Of a stretch of DNA of 64,000 bases, positions 47,285 to 55,874 are shown piece by piece. Within the stretch, counting starts at the first letter, position 1. Each line of letters begins with the position of its first letter. This DNA is from Subtercola endophyticus (GTDB lineage Bacteria > Actinomycetota > Actinomycetes > Actinomycetales > Microbacteriaceae), in assembly GCF_021044565.1 (NCBI RefSeq), contig NZ_CP087997.1:3038001-3102000 (forward strand), written 5' to 3'. Under the pieces are notes generated by a model that saw only the letters and a list, made by a program, of their open reading frames with translations, ran no database searches and was not told the origin of the DNA. A program made the translations under genes and the position numbers.

Positions 47285-48079
47285 GTGAACGAGTCAAGGC
47301 GTGTGGTCACGGCTGCGGATGGTGTGAGGGTTTCGTACGCGGTCTTCGAGGGTGAAGGTCCCGCGGTCGTGGTCCTTCACGGGCTGGCAGGGAGCAGCAG
47401 GGAGTTCGTTCCGACCGCGCGCCGCCTCGCAGGCCGAAAGGTAATACTGGTCGACCAACGCGGCCACGGGTTGAGCACACGGGTGCCTGCCGACGTGTCG
47501 CGGTCGGCGTTCGTCGGTGACGTAATCGAGGTCATCGAGGCCGAGTCGGCGGAGCCGGTGGATCTAGTGGGGCACTCGATGGGCGCTCACACCGCCATGC
47601 TCGTTGCTGCCGCACGCCCGGATCTCGTGCGCCGACTTGTACTCTTGGAGGGCAACGAAGGGAGCGGTTCGACCGCCGATCATGCAGCGCTCGGTGACTA
47701 CTTCCGGTCGTGGGCGGTTCCGTTCGCTGACCAGGCTTCAGCAAAGAAATCGCTTGGTGACGGCCCCCTGCAGCAGGCCTGGGTAGCCGACCTTGAAGAG
47801 CGACCTGACGGCCTGTACCCAAGATTCGACGTCGACGTCATGCTTGCAACGAGCGCGGCCGTTGCACGACCGCGCTGGAAGGAATGGGAGTGCATCTCAG
47901 CCCCGGTGCTCGTGATTTACGCCGACGGCGGCATGTTCACGGATGAACAGAAAGCCGCATTCGTCGAGCGCGGTAACGATGTCACCAGAGTCGATCTCGC
48001 CGGTGCCTCTCATGATGCACACCTCGATTCCTTCGAACCATTGATCTCAGCGTTGCGTGCATTCCTCCTCACCGGCTGA
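47285..48079 (+). CDS. alpha/beta-hydrolase
   Basis: A 264-residue hydrolase: AVVVLHGLAGSSREFVP (oxyanion), VDQRGHGLSTRV, nucleophile elbow DLVGHSMGAHTAML and a C-terminal GASHDAHLD His. It resembles epoxide-hydrolase or esterase-like members; no substrate is suggested. The start is GTG 47285, without a clear Shine-Dalgarno. It is the first of several small same-strand genes (47.3-50.2 kb) that look like unrelated single acquisitions. Confidence 0.82.
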   Translation: MNESRRVVTAADGVRVSYAVFEGEGPAVVVLHGLAGSSREFVPTARRLAGRKVILVDQRGHGLSTRVPADVSRSAFVGDVIEVIEAESAEPVDLVGHSMGAHTAMLVAAARPDLVRRLVLLEGNEGSGSTADHAALGDYFRSWAVPFADQASAKKSLGDGPLQQAWVADLEERPDGLYPRFDVDVMLATSAAVARPRWKEWECISAPVLVIYADGGMFTDEQKAAFVERGNDVTRVDLAGASHDAHLDSFEPLISALRAFLLTG

Positions 48080-48136
48080 GGTACCTTCCTTCTGCAGGCT
48101 CGGACGCGGCGCACTAACTCTTGCTAACGTGCTGGG

Positions 48137-48901
48137 ATGGGCTTCCCGTTGGATGAGTTCGATTCGGCTGACGACGCAGCGCTTCGACCGAAACCTCTTG
48201 CGGTTCAAGGTGAGTTCCCGAGTATTGCAGTCTTGTGCTTCTTTCCCGAGGCAATCGAAGATCTACACCAGCGCGAGCATCTCGTCCGGGTCGGGAAGTT
48301 CAGTGATCAGGTCGGCGGTGCCGGCATCTTCGTTACGCCCAGTCGCGATGTGGCCGTGTTTCATCCCGGCGTTGGTGGCCCGCTGAGCGCGCACTGTCTC
48401 GAACAGGCTATTGCGAGCGGGGTCCAATCTGTTCTCGCAGTCGGGGGTGCTGGCGCTCTCGACGAGAGCTTCGCGAAGGACAACGTCATCGTGGTCGACG
48501 CAGCCGTGCGCGACGAGGGAACCTCGTATCACTACCTCCCGCCGAGCCGGAAAGTAGTGTTTGACGTTGCGGAGAACCTGTTGGCAATCCGCGACCTGGC
48601 CGAGCTCGGGATCAACGCCCGCGAGGGCACGACGTGGACAACGGACGCGGACTTCCGTGAAACACGTGCCCGCGTCGAGCGTCGGCGCGCAGAGGGGTGC
48701 GTTGCCGTCGAGATGGAGGCCGCTTCGCTGGCCGCTGTGTGCCATTTCCGCGGCGTGCGCTACGTTCACTTGCTCTATAGCGGCGACGATCTGCACGGCC
48801 TTATGTGGGAGGAGCGAGACTGGACGACCTCGAACCGTCGCAGCCAACTCCTCGAAGCCGCGATTATCCTCAGCGCCGCCCAACAGGTACGCCTGCAATG
48901 A
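48137..48901 (+). CDS. nucleoside phosphorylase family protein (PNP/UDP family)
   Basis: A 254-residue phosphorylase: HPGVGGPLSAHCLEQAIA (phosphate site), VLAVGGAGALDESFAKDN, RDEGTSYHYLPPSR and CVAVEMEAASLAAVC, the substrate-binding Glu-Met-Glu of uridine/purine phosphorylases. It would split a nucleoside with phosphate. Its stop overlaps the GrpB-family start (ATGA), so the two are translated together. The substrate base is undetermined. Confidence 0.85.
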   Translation: MGFPLDEFDSADDAALRPKPLAVQGEFPSIAVLCFFPEAIEDLHQREHLVRVGKFSDQVGGAGIFVTPSRDVAVFHPGVGGPLSAHCLEQAIASGVQSVLAVGGAGALDESFAKDNVIVVDAAVRDEGTSYHYLPPSRKVVFDVAENLLAIRDLAELGINAREGTTWTTDADFRETRARVERRRAEGCVAVEMEAASLAAVCHFRGVRYVHLLYSGDDLHGLMWEERDWTTSNRRSQLLEAAIILSAAQQVRLQ

Positions 48902-49452
48902 GTGCTGAAGAAGGGTGGGTCGAGGTTCGAGCCTACGATCCTCTCTGGCTCGGTCGATTCGAAAGCGAGTCATCAGCCGTCCGCGCGGCTTTAGTCGAAT
49001 ACGCCGTGGCAGTTGAACACTTCGGGAGTACGTCCGTGCCCGACATGGCGGCCAAGCCGATAGTCGACATCTTGGTCGGAACGACAGCAGCCGGCGTTCC
49101 TGAAAACGTGCATAGTGCGCTCGCGCTTCTTGGTTATGAATACCTCGGCGAGGACGGCCGGCGACCGGGCCGATTCTTCTGGCGAAAGCGAGGACAATAC
49201 GCTTTCAACGTCAGCGTCGTCCCGGTCAACGGAGAAATGTGGAACGACAATCTGGCCCTGCGTGATTTTCTACGGGCTCACTCTGACTGGGTCCAGCGTT
49301 ACGCCGATGTCAAACGCGCTGCGGCCAAGGCGTCACCAAACAGCATGCTCGGCTACCAAGAAGGCAAACGCGCCTTCATCGAAGAAATGAAAATCGCCGC
49401 GCGAGCCTGGGTCGCCTCTAAGCCCGCCCAGAGAGGCCTTATGCAGCAGTGA
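48898..49452 (+). CDS. GrpB/Dephospho-CoA kinase C-terminal-like family protein
   Basis: A 184-residue member of the GrpB (UPF0157) nucleotidyltransferase-fold family: VEVRAYDPLWLGRFESE, VEHFGSTSVPDMAAKPIVDI with the GS/D-x-D-like site, and LALRDFLRAHSDWVQRYADV. Biochemical function is unknown. It is coupled by ATGA to the nucleoside phosphorylase gene. A hairpin (49598-49620) lies downstream. Confidence 0.85.
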   Translation: MSAEEGWVEVRAYDPLWLGRFESESSAVRAALVEYAVAVEHFGSTSVPDMAAKPIVDILVGTTAAGVPENVHSALALLGYEYLGEDGRRPGRFFWRKRGQYAFNVSVVPVNGEMWNDNLALRDFLRAHSDWVQRYADVKRAAAKASPNSMLGYQEGKRAFIEEMKIAARAWVASKPAQRGLMQQ

Positions 49453-49597
49453 GCTCAACGCTCTACGTGATGGCTTGTCGGACTGATTTAATGAGCGAAG
49501 ACATTTCTTCCGCCGATGAACCCGTTGCGAGGTGTTCATCAGTGCCCGGAGGCGGCCCGCAAGCGGCAGTCAGCGCTCGACGCCAGGATGCGCGCTG

Positions 49598-49620
49598 AGG
49601 GATGCGTCAAGAGCATCCCT
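49598..49620 (+). terminator. hairpin after the phosphorylase-GrpB gene pair
   Basis: A perfect 8-bp stem AGGGATGC / GCATCCCT with a 7-nt loop, in the 216-base gap before the GNAT gene. There is no T tract. It is a possible terminator. Confidence 0.4.
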
Positions 49621-49668
49621 TAGCGGTCGAACTCAGAGGGAACCCGCTTGGTATGCGACGATCATTTG

Positions 49669-50151
49669 ATGAGTCTTCAGACCGCGCACGTAGCACTTGA
49701 GCCGATTTCGCCGTCACTTGCTCGTCGGATCGTTGTACGAGACGAGCGTCAAGGCGACAACTGGCACCCCGAGTATCCATTTGCCGACGAACTCGACCCA
49801 CTCCGATCACTGGGCGCCATGACCGACCCAGATCCCTACTTCACCATGTACGTGATCCGACGCATTTCCGACCATCGTGCCGTCGGCGGTTTCAGCTTTT
49901 TCGGGCCGCCTGATACGACTGGGCGTGTTGAGTTCGGATACGGACTGGTGCCGAGTGCTCGCGGCGGAGGGCTGGCGACCGACGCGGTCACTCTTGCCCT
50001 CAATAGCGCGAGAGCTCACGGTGCGGCCGTTGCGGCCGCAGACACCGATCAGGACAATCGTGCTTCGCAGCGCGTGCTTCTAAAAAGCGGCCTGATAGAA
50101 GTGGCACGCCGTGATTCGCTCATCTTCTACGAACGCGATTTGACCGCCTGA
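49669..50151 (+). CDS. GNAT-family N-acetyltransferase
   Basis: A protein of about 160 residues with the RimJ/RimL-like GNAT layout: HVALEPISPSLARRIV, AVGGFSFFGPPDTTGRVEFG and the acetyl-CoA loop LVPSARGGGLATDAVTLALN, then TDQDNRASQRVLLKSGLIEV. It transfers an acetyl group to an amine; the substrate is unknown. ATG 49669 fits the domain start better than the in-frame ATG at 49648. Its 3' end overlaps a MazG-like remnant on the other strand. Confidence 0.85.
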   Translation: MSLQTAHVALEPISPSLARRIVVRDERQGDNWHPEYPFADELDPLRSLGAMTDPDPYFTMYVIRRISDHRAVGGFSFFGPPDTTGRVEFGYGLVPSARGGGLATDAVTLALNSARAHGAAVAAADTDQDNRASQRVLLKSGLIEVARRDSLIFYERDLTA

Positions 50152-50246
50152 CGCAGGAACCAGACGTCGGCGCGGTCGATACCAAATTTGGCGGCGTAGA
50201 CCTGAGATACCGATTCAACAGCCGCGCCAGTTTCTTCGAGATTCAT
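50127..50246 (-). pseudogene. MazG-like nucleotide pyrophosphohydrolase remnant (5' end only)
   Basis: From ATG 50246 the minus strand reads MNLEETGAAVESVSQVYAAK then FGIDRADVWFL, the usual beginning of MazG-like NTP pyrophosphohydrolases (where WFLLKLQEEVGEL would follow). After WFL the homology stops and the frame ends at 50127 inside the GNAT gene. The metal-binding EExxE helix is lost. It is a truncated, non-functional remnant. Confidence 0.6.
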
Positions 50247-50286
50247 GGTCTGACGATAACGACAATCTCGGACGCTCATCACCGAG

Positions 50287-50518
50287 CATCCATCACACCG
50301 TCATCCTCACCGCGGACCTCGACGCCAGGCTGTTCATGCTGTCTTATTTCGTCGACGTCGAGGAGACATTGGCGAGGTTACATGCTCTAAACCTGGGCGG
50401 TGTACCCCATCAGGTCGAGCAGTCCACGCCGAACGGCTCGATCACAATAGCGACCGTCAAAGACCCCGACGGTGTGACCATTCTCCTCACCCCCGGGTCC
50501 ATCACTCAACATCAGTGA
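50287..50518 (+). pseudogene. VOC/glyoxalase protein remnant (C-terminal half)
   Basis: The frame reads IHHTVILTADLDARLFMLSY, FVDVEETLARLHALNLGG and TVKDPDGVTILLTPGSITQ, the C-terminal part of a vicinal-oxygen-chelate protein, ending at 50518. The N-terminal beta-alpha unit is missing and no start codon with a ribosome site is visible (ATG 50336 is internal to the homology). It lies head to head with the MazG-like remnant, another deletion scar. Confidence 0.55.
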
Positions 50519-50552
50519 AGAGGCGTGGTCCCCGAAACGAATCGATCCGCAG

Positions 50553-50696
50553 CTACGGGAGTGGGTGGGCAGCTGGGATGAACGCTCCTGTTCTCTCGCC
50601 GTTCGGATTCTCTGGCGCGCGGGTGGGGATTTCGCAGCTGCCTGATTCGGCGTTGCAGTAGCCGTCGACCTCGGTGGTGCTGATGACGAGTGTCAT
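50553..50696 (-). CDS. small hypothetical protein (47 aa)
   Basis: A short gene with a good GAGGA six bases before ATG 50696, starting nine bases after the DoxX stop, so probably translated as the last gene of the SDR-DsbA-DoxX operon. The peptide begins MTLVISTTEVDGYCNAESGS and contains CNAESGSC, a possible disulfide or metal pair. No family was recognised. Confidence 0.5.
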   Translation of the reverse strand: MTLVISTTEVDGYCNAESGSCEIPTRAPENPNGERTGAFIPAAHPLP

Positions 50697-50704
50697 GGTT
50701 TTCC

Positions 50705-51076
50705 TCAGATAGTGATGATGTAGCCGACCGCGGTGAACGCAGCCAGCAGGAGCAAGAAGGTGTTGAAGGGAAGCGATTTGACGGCGTCGCCTCCCATGCG
50801 GATGTGCGTGATGATTGCGCCGACCTGCAGCAACACGAGACCGATGGCCGCCGCAACCGCGAACCAGGGCAAGATACCGAGCCAGACCGGTAAGACGACA
50901 CCGATCGCACCGAGCACCGAGAGGGTTCCCACGGCGCGGACCTGCCAGGGCGTGGCAATGTGAGCCCATTCCATCTGCGCGGGAATTAGGCTGATCGGTA
51001 GCACGAGCTTCATGCCTCCGATAACTAGGTAGAGGACGGCCAGAATGGTCGCCGTGATCGCAACTGCGACGTTCAC
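50705..51076 (-). CDS. DoxX family membrane protein
   Basis: A protein of about 123 residues with four predicted membrane segments (TATILAVLYLVIGGMKLVLP, VGTLSVLGAIGVVLPVWLGI, VAAAIGLVLLQVGAIITHIR, FNTFLLLLAAFTAVGYIITI), typical of DoxX. GTG 51076 overlaps the stop of the DsbA-like gene (GTGA). DoxX proteins are linked to redox or sulfur stress, and pairing with a thiol oxidoreductase fits. The exact role is unknown. Confidence 0.82.
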   Translation of the reverse strand: MNVAVAITATILAVLYLVIGGMKLVLPISLIPAQMEWAHIATPWQVRAVGTLSVLGAIGVVLPVWLGILPWFAVAAAIGLVLLQVGAIITHIRMGGDAVKSLPFNTFLLLLAAFTAVGYIITI

Positions 51077-51735
51077 CGTTCGGCCCACGCTGTCGCGATG
51101 GCATCGCTGTATCCGCCGACAGAAATGACGCCGGGAACACCGTATTTCTGATCGATCACCGTGAACGGCACGCCTCTCGCACCGAGCTGTAGAGCTTCGG
51201 CGCGATCGGCGGCAACCTCCTCGGTGAATCGGGTTCCATCGAGAACGTCGGTCGCTTCGGGTTCGGGAATGCCGGCGCTCACGGCGGACTGAAGCAGGAA
51301 CTCCCGGCTGTAGGTGTCGGCCCGCCCGGCGAAGAGCGCGTTCTGCACGGTGCTGAAGAACGCGCAGGCGGCGTCGTATTCGGCTGCGAGATGCACCAAC
51401 CGGAGTGCGTCGAAGCTACTCGCGTGAATTCGTTCGACCGTGAAGCCGAGCCCTTCGGCAGCCGCGAGCCCGCTCATCCGCTGCTCGAGCTCGACAGCCT
51501 TTTCGACGGTGACGCCCATATGGCGCGCCACATATTGAGGGTTCGACACCGGCACTTTCGGTGCACCAGGATCAAGTTCGAACGTGTGCAGCACCAGGTG
51601 GATGTCATCGCTGTGCCCTGAGCTGGCGATCGCGGTTTCGAGTCGTTTCTTACCGACGTAACACCAGGGGCAGGCCACATCCACCCACGCATCGATTCTG
51701 AGAGGTGCGGACTGCGTGGTCGTATCGATTGGCAT
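51073..51735 (-). CDS. DsbA family (FrnE-like) oxidoreductase
   Basis: A protein of about 220 residues with the thioredoxin-fold active site DVACPWCYVGKKRLE (CPWC) near the N-terminus, the helical insert typical of FrnE/DsbA (ERIHASSFDALRLVHLAAEY) and the cis-Pro region GVPFTVIDQKYGVPG. There is no signal peptide, so it is a cytoplasmic polyketide-type or stress oxidoreductase. ATG 51735 has CGGAG upstream; an in-frame ATG at 51765 overlaps the preceding stop (ATGA). It is in an operon with an SDR and DoxX. Confidence 0.85.
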   Translation of the reverse strand: MPIDTTTQSAPLRIDAWVDVACPWCYVGKKRLETAIASSGHSDDIHLVLHTFELDPGAPKVPVSNPQYVARHMGVTVEKAVELEQRMSGLAAAEGLGFTVERIHASSFDALRLVHLAAEYDAACAFFSTVQNALFAGRADTYSREFLLQSAVSAGIPEPEATDVLDGTRFTEEVAADRAEALQLGARGVPFTVIDQKYGVPGVISVGGYSDAIATAWAER

Positions 51736-51761
51736 CGCCAACTCCGTATTTCTGAGGTGAT

Positions 51762-52481
51762 TCATGCGGCAGGATGGATTTGTTCTGCGCGGTTTCGGTT
51801 CGTGTACAGCTCCCAGTACTGATCGGCGAGATCATCGGGGCTGACCACGGGCAGGGTCTGCCCCTCCGGGAGGTGGATGGCGAATTCTCCGCTGGTCGCC
51901 GCGGAGTGGCCTTCGCTCCGCTCGATCATCGCGGTGACCGTGAGGGTGCCGGCGTAGATGCCGAGAGGTGCGAGCTCGCCGTGAAGGGAGTAGATGTAGT
52001 TGCGGGCGGCAGCCATCACTGGGCCGACACCGCTCATGAAGGGAGCGCCTTCCACCGCGGAGTAGCCCTGGCCAAGCAGGATCGCGCCGTCGCTGCGCGC
52101 GAGCATCTGCGGCAATACCGCCCGCACGAGCTCCACGGGTGCCAGCAGGTACAGGTCGACGAGACCCTGCAAGAGCTCGGCAGTGAGTTCCATGGCAGGG
52201 TGGAAGGTGAGGTTCGAGACGGGTGCGTACTCGATCACGTCGATGCCGCCGAAGTGATGCGTGATCTTCTCGACGAACGCGGGCAACGCCGTGACGTTGG
52301 AAAGGTCAGCGGGAAACGCGTGTGCTTCGATCCCGTCGGCCGCAAGGTCGCGCACGAGAGAGTCGAGCGGAGCTGGTCGCCGACCGATCAGAGCGATTCT
52401 GAACCCTTCTCGACCGAACCTGTGGGCTACGGATGCGCCCAGCCCGGTGCCAGCACCGAAAATAGCGATTGTCTTGGGCAT
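51762..52481 (-). CDS. SDR oxidoreductase, atypical
   Basis: A 239-residue SDR-like protein. The coenzyme loop is IFGAGTGLGASVAHRF; the NNAG region is replaced by IEYAPVSNL and the active-site Tyr region reads GQGYSAVEGAPFMSGVGPVM without a clear YxxxK, so catalysis is uncertain. GGAGGAG precedes ATG 52481. It is divergent from a TetR gene with two palindromic operators between them and is probably repressed by that regulator. It heads the operon with DsbA and DoxX. Confidence 0.82.
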   Translation of the reverse strand: MPKTIAIFGAGTGLGASVAHRFGREGFRIALIGRRPAPLDSLVRDLAADGIEAHAFPADLSNVTALPAFVEKITHHFGGIDVIEYAPVSNLTFHPAMELTAELLQGLVDLYLLAPVELVRAVLPQMLARSDGAILLGQGYSAVEGAPFMSGVGPVMAAARNYIYSLHGELAPLGIYAGTLTVTAMIERSEGHSAATSGEFAIHLPEGQTLPVVSPDDLADQYWELYTNRNRAEQIHPAA

Positions 52482-52502
52482 AGAGACTCCTCCTGCTGTA
52501 TC

Positions 52503-52560
52503 TTGAGACAAGTGTCAAGTTCGCTCCGAACTGTAGCAGCTAACTTGATACACATGTCAA
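52503..52560. promoter_or_regulatory. two palindromic TetR-type operators
   Basis: Sixteen-base palindromes TTGAGACAAGTGTCAA (52503-52518) and TTGATACACATGTCAA (52545-52560), consensus TTGANACA..TGTCAA, 42 bp apart (four helical turns), between the divergent SDR and TetR genes. Confidence 0.65.
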
Positions 52561-52585
52561 CTTAGATAGTGATGGTGAAATTCCC

Positions 52586-53224
52586 ATGCCAGACAAGACT
52601 CAGGAGCAACCGCGACTGCGAGCGGATGCGCGAGCAAACATCGAGAAGTTGCGCCTGGCCGCCATCGAGGTCTTCCGTGAACAAGGGCTTGGCGTGCCGC
52701 TGGATGAGATCGCGCTGCGGGCTCACGTCAGCCCAGGCACGCTGTACAACCGCTTCGGTAGCCGCGAAGCACTGATCGATTCGGTGGTCGAGGAACTCGC
52801 TTCCGACTATCTCGTCGCGGCGGCGAACGATGCGCGATCCACAGCCGATCCGTTCGACCGGTTTGCGCTTTATGTTGAGAAATTGTGCGAGCTCCAGGCG
52901 GTCTTCCCTGACCTAAACGATGTGATAGCCCGCAAGTATCCAGGCTCGCGCCGCCTGGCGGAACTATGCGACAGCTCGCTGGTCTACGCGGCGGAATTCA
53001 TCACGTCCGCCCAGGCGGCCAAGAGCCTGCGCGCAGATTTTACCGTCGACGACCTGTTTCTTTTCTTCACCGCGAATGCGGCCGTCGTCGCCGCGACCCG
53101 CGCGACCGGGCCCGACATCTGGCGACGAAACGTCGGGTTCATCATCGATGGACTCCGATCAGAAGCTGCCCGGCCACTCCCGACCCAGGCTGTAGCATGC
53201 GCACCCGTTCTGGAACACTTCTAG
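52586..53224 (+). CDS. TetR-family transcriptional regulator
   Basis: A 212-residue regulator with its helix-turn-helix at about residues 37-65 (PLDEIALRAHVSPGTLYNRF) and a C-terminal helical domain of the TetR_C_33/SbtR-like sort (DDLFLFFTANAAVVAAT). Divergent from the SDR-DsbA-DoxX operon with paired palindromes between, it probably represses that operon and itself. It converges on and overlaps the next TetR gene by four bases. Confidence 0.9.
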   Translation: MPDKTQEQPRLRADARANIEKLRLAAIEVFREQGLGVPLDEIALRAHVSPGTLYNRFGSREALIDSVVEELASDYLVAAANDARSTADPFDRFALYVEKLCELQAVFPDLNDVIARKYPGSRRLAELCDSSLVYAAEFITSAQAAKSLRADFTVDDLFLFFTANAAVVAATRATGPDIWRRNVGFIIDGLRSEAARPLPTQAVACAPVLEHF

Positions 53225-53820
53225 TTCTGTTTCTGGTTTCCCCGGCGCAGTCCGTCGATCCACAGGTCGAGAAGGCGGCTGGTGATTGCCGCCTGATTCG
53301 GGTCGCCGGCGATCAGTGTCACACCACCTATTCCGAGGAGCACGTCGTAGGGATCGACATCCGTTCGAAGTGTGCCCTCCGTCGCGCCTTCAGACAGAAG
53401 CATGCCGATCGCGTCGGCCAGAAGATACCGGGTTTTCATCTTCATGTCATCGTCGACCAGAATGACCCGCAACGCCTCCCCCATTCCCTCCTTCGTAGCC
53501 ATGAATGCGACAAACAGGTCCATCCACATGCGCAGTGATTCAAGCGCAGGACGCGATTCCAGTAATTCTGTCGCCGCTGCGCATAACCGAGCGACCTCAC
53601 TTCGATAGGTTGCCTCGACGAGGCGGTCGCGGGTCGGGAACCGACGATACAGCGTTCCGACGCCAACGCCGGCCGACTTCGCAATCGCGCGCATGGAGGT
53701 ATCCGCACCCTCCTGCTGGAACGTCGCCGCGGCGACGGCGAGGAGACGATCGAGATTGCTTTGCGCGTCTGCACGAAGCGTCTTTTGGGGTGTGACAGGC
53801 ACGACGACTCCAACTTTCAA
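53221..53820 (-). CDS. TetR-family transcriptional regulator
   Basis: A 199-residue regulator: helix-turn-helix at about 40-68 (SMRAIAKSAGVGVGTLYRRF) and a SbtR-like C-terminal domain (RMWMDLFVAFMATKEGMGEA). It is divergent from the SDR at 53965; the gap holds two near-identical GGAACG-CGTTCC palindromes 28 bp apart. It probably represses that SDR and itself. Its ligand is unknown. Confidence 0.9.
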   Translation of the reverse strand: MKVGVVVPVTPQKTLRADAQSNLDRLLAVAAATFQQEGADTSMRAIAKSAGVGVGTLYRRFPTRDRLVEATYRSEVARLCAAATELLESRPALESLRMWMDLFVAFMATKEGMGEALRVILVDDDMKMKTRYLLADAIGMLLSEGATEGTLRTDVDPYDVLLGIGGVTLIAGDPNQAAITSRLLDLWIDGLRRGNQKQN

Positions 53821-53834
53821 CTCACACTTGTAAT

Positions 53835-53876
53835 CGGAACGTGTTCCGCATAGAGTTACACACGGAACGCGTTCCG
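53835..53876. promoter_or_regulatory. paired palindromic TetR operators
   Basis: CGGAACGTGTTCCG (53835-53848) and CGGAACGCGTTCCG (53863-53876), 28 bp apart. A weaker third copy, AGAACAGGTTCC, lies at 53916-53927 nearer the SDR start. They lie between the divergent TetR and SDR genes. Confidence 0.7.
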
Positions 53877-53964
53877 CTTACGAGTCTATGGCCCACGGCG
53901 ACAAAACGCATCCCTAGAACAGGTTCCACGTTCGAGTTTTTCCGCTAATGAACAGAAGGGCACC

Positions 53965-54924
53965 ATGAGTACCAATCGGATTGTCACCCCCTTCGGCGCT
54001 GAATCCACAGCCGCCGACGTCATCGCCGGAATCGACCTGACCGGCAAGCGCGCCATCGTCACGGGCGGATCCTCCGGAATCGGCATCGAGACCGCACGTG
54101 CCCTTTCCTCGGCAGGGGCACTCGTAACCCTCGCCGTACGAAACGTGAGTGCTGGCCGCACAGTGGCCGACACCATCCAGGCAGACACCGACGTTCCCGT
54201 CGCTGCGGTCCAGCTCGACCTCGCCGATCAGGATTCCGTCGCCCGATTTGCTGCCTCCTGGGCCGATCCGCTTGACATCCTGATCAACAACGCCGGAGTC
54301 ATGGCGATCCCGGAACTCCAGCTCAACGGTGACGGCTGGGAGATGCAATTCGCTACCAATCACCTCGGCCACTTCGCCCTCGCGACCGGCCTGCACGACG
54401 CCCTTGCCGCGGCAGGGAACGCGCGGAATGTGGCGGTGAGCTCGGTCGGTCACATCGACGGCAACATCGACTTCGACGACATCATGTTCGAGCGTCGCCC
54501 CTACAACGAATGGCTCGCATACGGCCAGTCGAAGACCGCGAACATCCTCTTCGCGGTCGAGGGATCCAAGCGCTGGGCAGCCGACGGGATCACGATCAAC
54601 GCTCTGAACCCCGGCCGCATCCCGACCACCGGCCTCATGCGGCACATGGACAACACTCCCCCGCCTGCTGCGCCAGGCGTCACGAGCAGCACCGGCGTTT
54701 CGGTGAAAACCGTCGAGCAAGGAGCCGCCACCTCTGTGCTGCTGGCCTCGGCGCCCATCATCGACGGAGTCAGTGGTCGCTACTTTGAGGACTGCAACGA
54801 GGCAGGCCCGCTCGTGCCCGGGATTCGGCGAGGTTTTGCCGACTACGCCCTCGACCCTGCAGAAGCCGAACAGCTGTGGAATGTGTCCTCGGCACTCGTC
54901 ACCAGCAGAGTGCCCGCCCGATGA
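53965..54924 (+). CDS. SDR oxidoreductase, retinol-dehydrogenase-like
   Basis: A 319-residue SDR of the longer, WWOX/retinol-dehydrogenase-like type: IVTGGSSGIGIETARALSSA, DILINNAGVMAIP, SSVGHIDG then the active site EWLAYGQSKTANILFAVEG (Tyr, Lys) and INALNPGRIPTTGL. It is likely an NADP-dependent oxidoreductase acting in detoxification. It is repressed by the adjacent TetR through paired palindromes (inference). Its stop overlaps the start of an aldo-keto reductase remnant, once part of the same operon. Confidence 0.88.
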   Translation: MSTNRIVTPFGAESTAADVIAGIDLTGKRAIVTGGSSGIGIETARALSSAGALVTLAVRNVSAGRTVADTIQADTDVPVAAVQLDLADQDSVARFAASWADPLDILINNAGVMAIPELQLNGDGWEMQFATNHLGHFALATGLHDALAAAGNARNVAVSSVGHIDGNIDFDDIMFERRPYNEWLAYGQSKTANILFAVEGSKRWAADGITINALNPGRIPTTGLMRHMDNTPPPAAPGVTSSTGVSVKTVEQGAATSVLLASAPIIDGVSGRYFEDCNEAGPLVPGIRRGFADYALDPAEAEQLWNVSSALVTSRVPAR

Positions 54925-55010
54925 ACTACGTGAAGCTCGGATCGACAGGACTAGACATCTCTCCCGCAGCCATCGGCTGCATGAACTTCGGAGAACCAGA
55001 AAAGGGATAA
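54921..55010 (+). pseudogene. aldo-keto reductase remnant (first 29 codons)
   Basis: From ATG 54921, overlapping the SDR stop (ATGA), the frame reads MNYVKLGSTGLDISPAAIGC then MNFGEPEKG and a TAA. This is the canonical N-terminus of an aldo-keto reductase. The rest, including the catalytic Asp, Tyr, Lys and His, is absent. The gene was cut about 85 bases in; the following 180 bases hold nothing recognisable. Confidence 0.7.
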
Positions 55011-55194
55011 GCAAAGCATTGAACAACAATGACCAAACCGGGTATCTGCTTAGGTCGAGTTGCTTTTGAATGGGGCGGAGATCGGACGATTGTATATTTA
55101 GGCGTCAGCCGAGGGCCTCACCCAGCCCATATGGTGGCGTCCGGTGCCGGGCTCGTCAACACCCCGCTCATCGCTACTGGTCGATCCCCCGAAG

Positions 55195-55788
55195 TCATGG
55201 CCGGGTGATGCTTCCCACCCCGGAATCAAGTGCCGCTTGAAGATTCTTGGTAGTACCCGTGGCCAGCATCATCAACACCCCGCCCTGAATTCCTGCAAGA
55301 AGAGACGACGCAGCAACCTCGGGGTCAAGATCTGCACGGGCCTCGCCACCCTTTTGAAGGGCGCGGACGCCGTTCGCCAGAGCATGCTCCCAGGTGTTGT
55401 ACATGTCGACGATAATCCGCTGGACTGCAGGATCATTCGGATCGAGCTGCCCCATCAACGCGCTCAGCGCACAATGAGCGCCCTGACGTTCGTAGTTGGC
55501 GAACAATTTATCGGACCAGACGTTCCACCCCTCTACCGTTTCAAGGTTGCTCAGTTCAGGCTGTTGTTCATCCAGTATCTGACCGGCTTCAAATTCTGCG
55601 ACCGCCAAGAGAATCTGAGACTTGCCGTCGGGGAAATAGTGAAAAAGCTGACTCCCGCTGGTCTCCGTCACCGAGCGGATCTGCTCCAAGCCGGTGTTTG
55701 CGACACCGACATCGCGAACAACAACGGCAGCGCCCTCAATGATGCGTTGGCGTGTGGCGGCGCCCTTCTTCGTCAAACCCTGCGGCAT
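55195..55788 (-). CDS. TetR-family transcriptional regulator, LmrA/YxaF-like
   Basis: A 197-residue regulator with an AcrR-type helix-turn-helix near residues 33-60 (GLEQIRSVTETSGSQLFHYF) and a C-terminal domain of the LmrA/YxaF kind (WSDKLFANYERQGAHCALSA). It is divergent from the SDR at 55875 with two 16-bp repeated operators between them. It is probably an autorepressor that also controls the SDR. Confidence 0.88.
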   Translation of the reverse strand: MPQGLTKKGAATRQRIIEGAAVVVRDVGVANTGLEQIRSVTETSGSQLFHYFPDGKSQILLAVAEFEAGQILDEQQPELSNLETVEGWNVWSDKLFANYERQGAHCALSALMGQLDPNDPAVQRIIVDMYNTWEHALANGVRALQKGGEARADLDPEVAASSLLAGIQGGVLMMLATGTTKNLQAALDSGVGSITRP

Positions 55789-55805
55789 GGCATCAGCTTA
55801 CAGAG

Positions 55806-55854
55806 TGGGTTTGACAATCCATAACGAAAAGCCCAGTATGGGTTCACAAATCCA
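55806..55854. promoter_or_regulatory. two direct copies of a TGGGTT..AATCCA operator
   Basis: TGGGTTTGACAATCCA (55806-55821) and TGGGTTCACAAATCCA (55839-55854), each an imperfect palindrome, 33 bp apart, between the divergent TetR and SDR genes. The pair is a probable TetR binding site overlapping both promoters. Confidence 0.6.
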
Positions 55855-55874
55855 ATTTGAGGAGATGCCATCTC

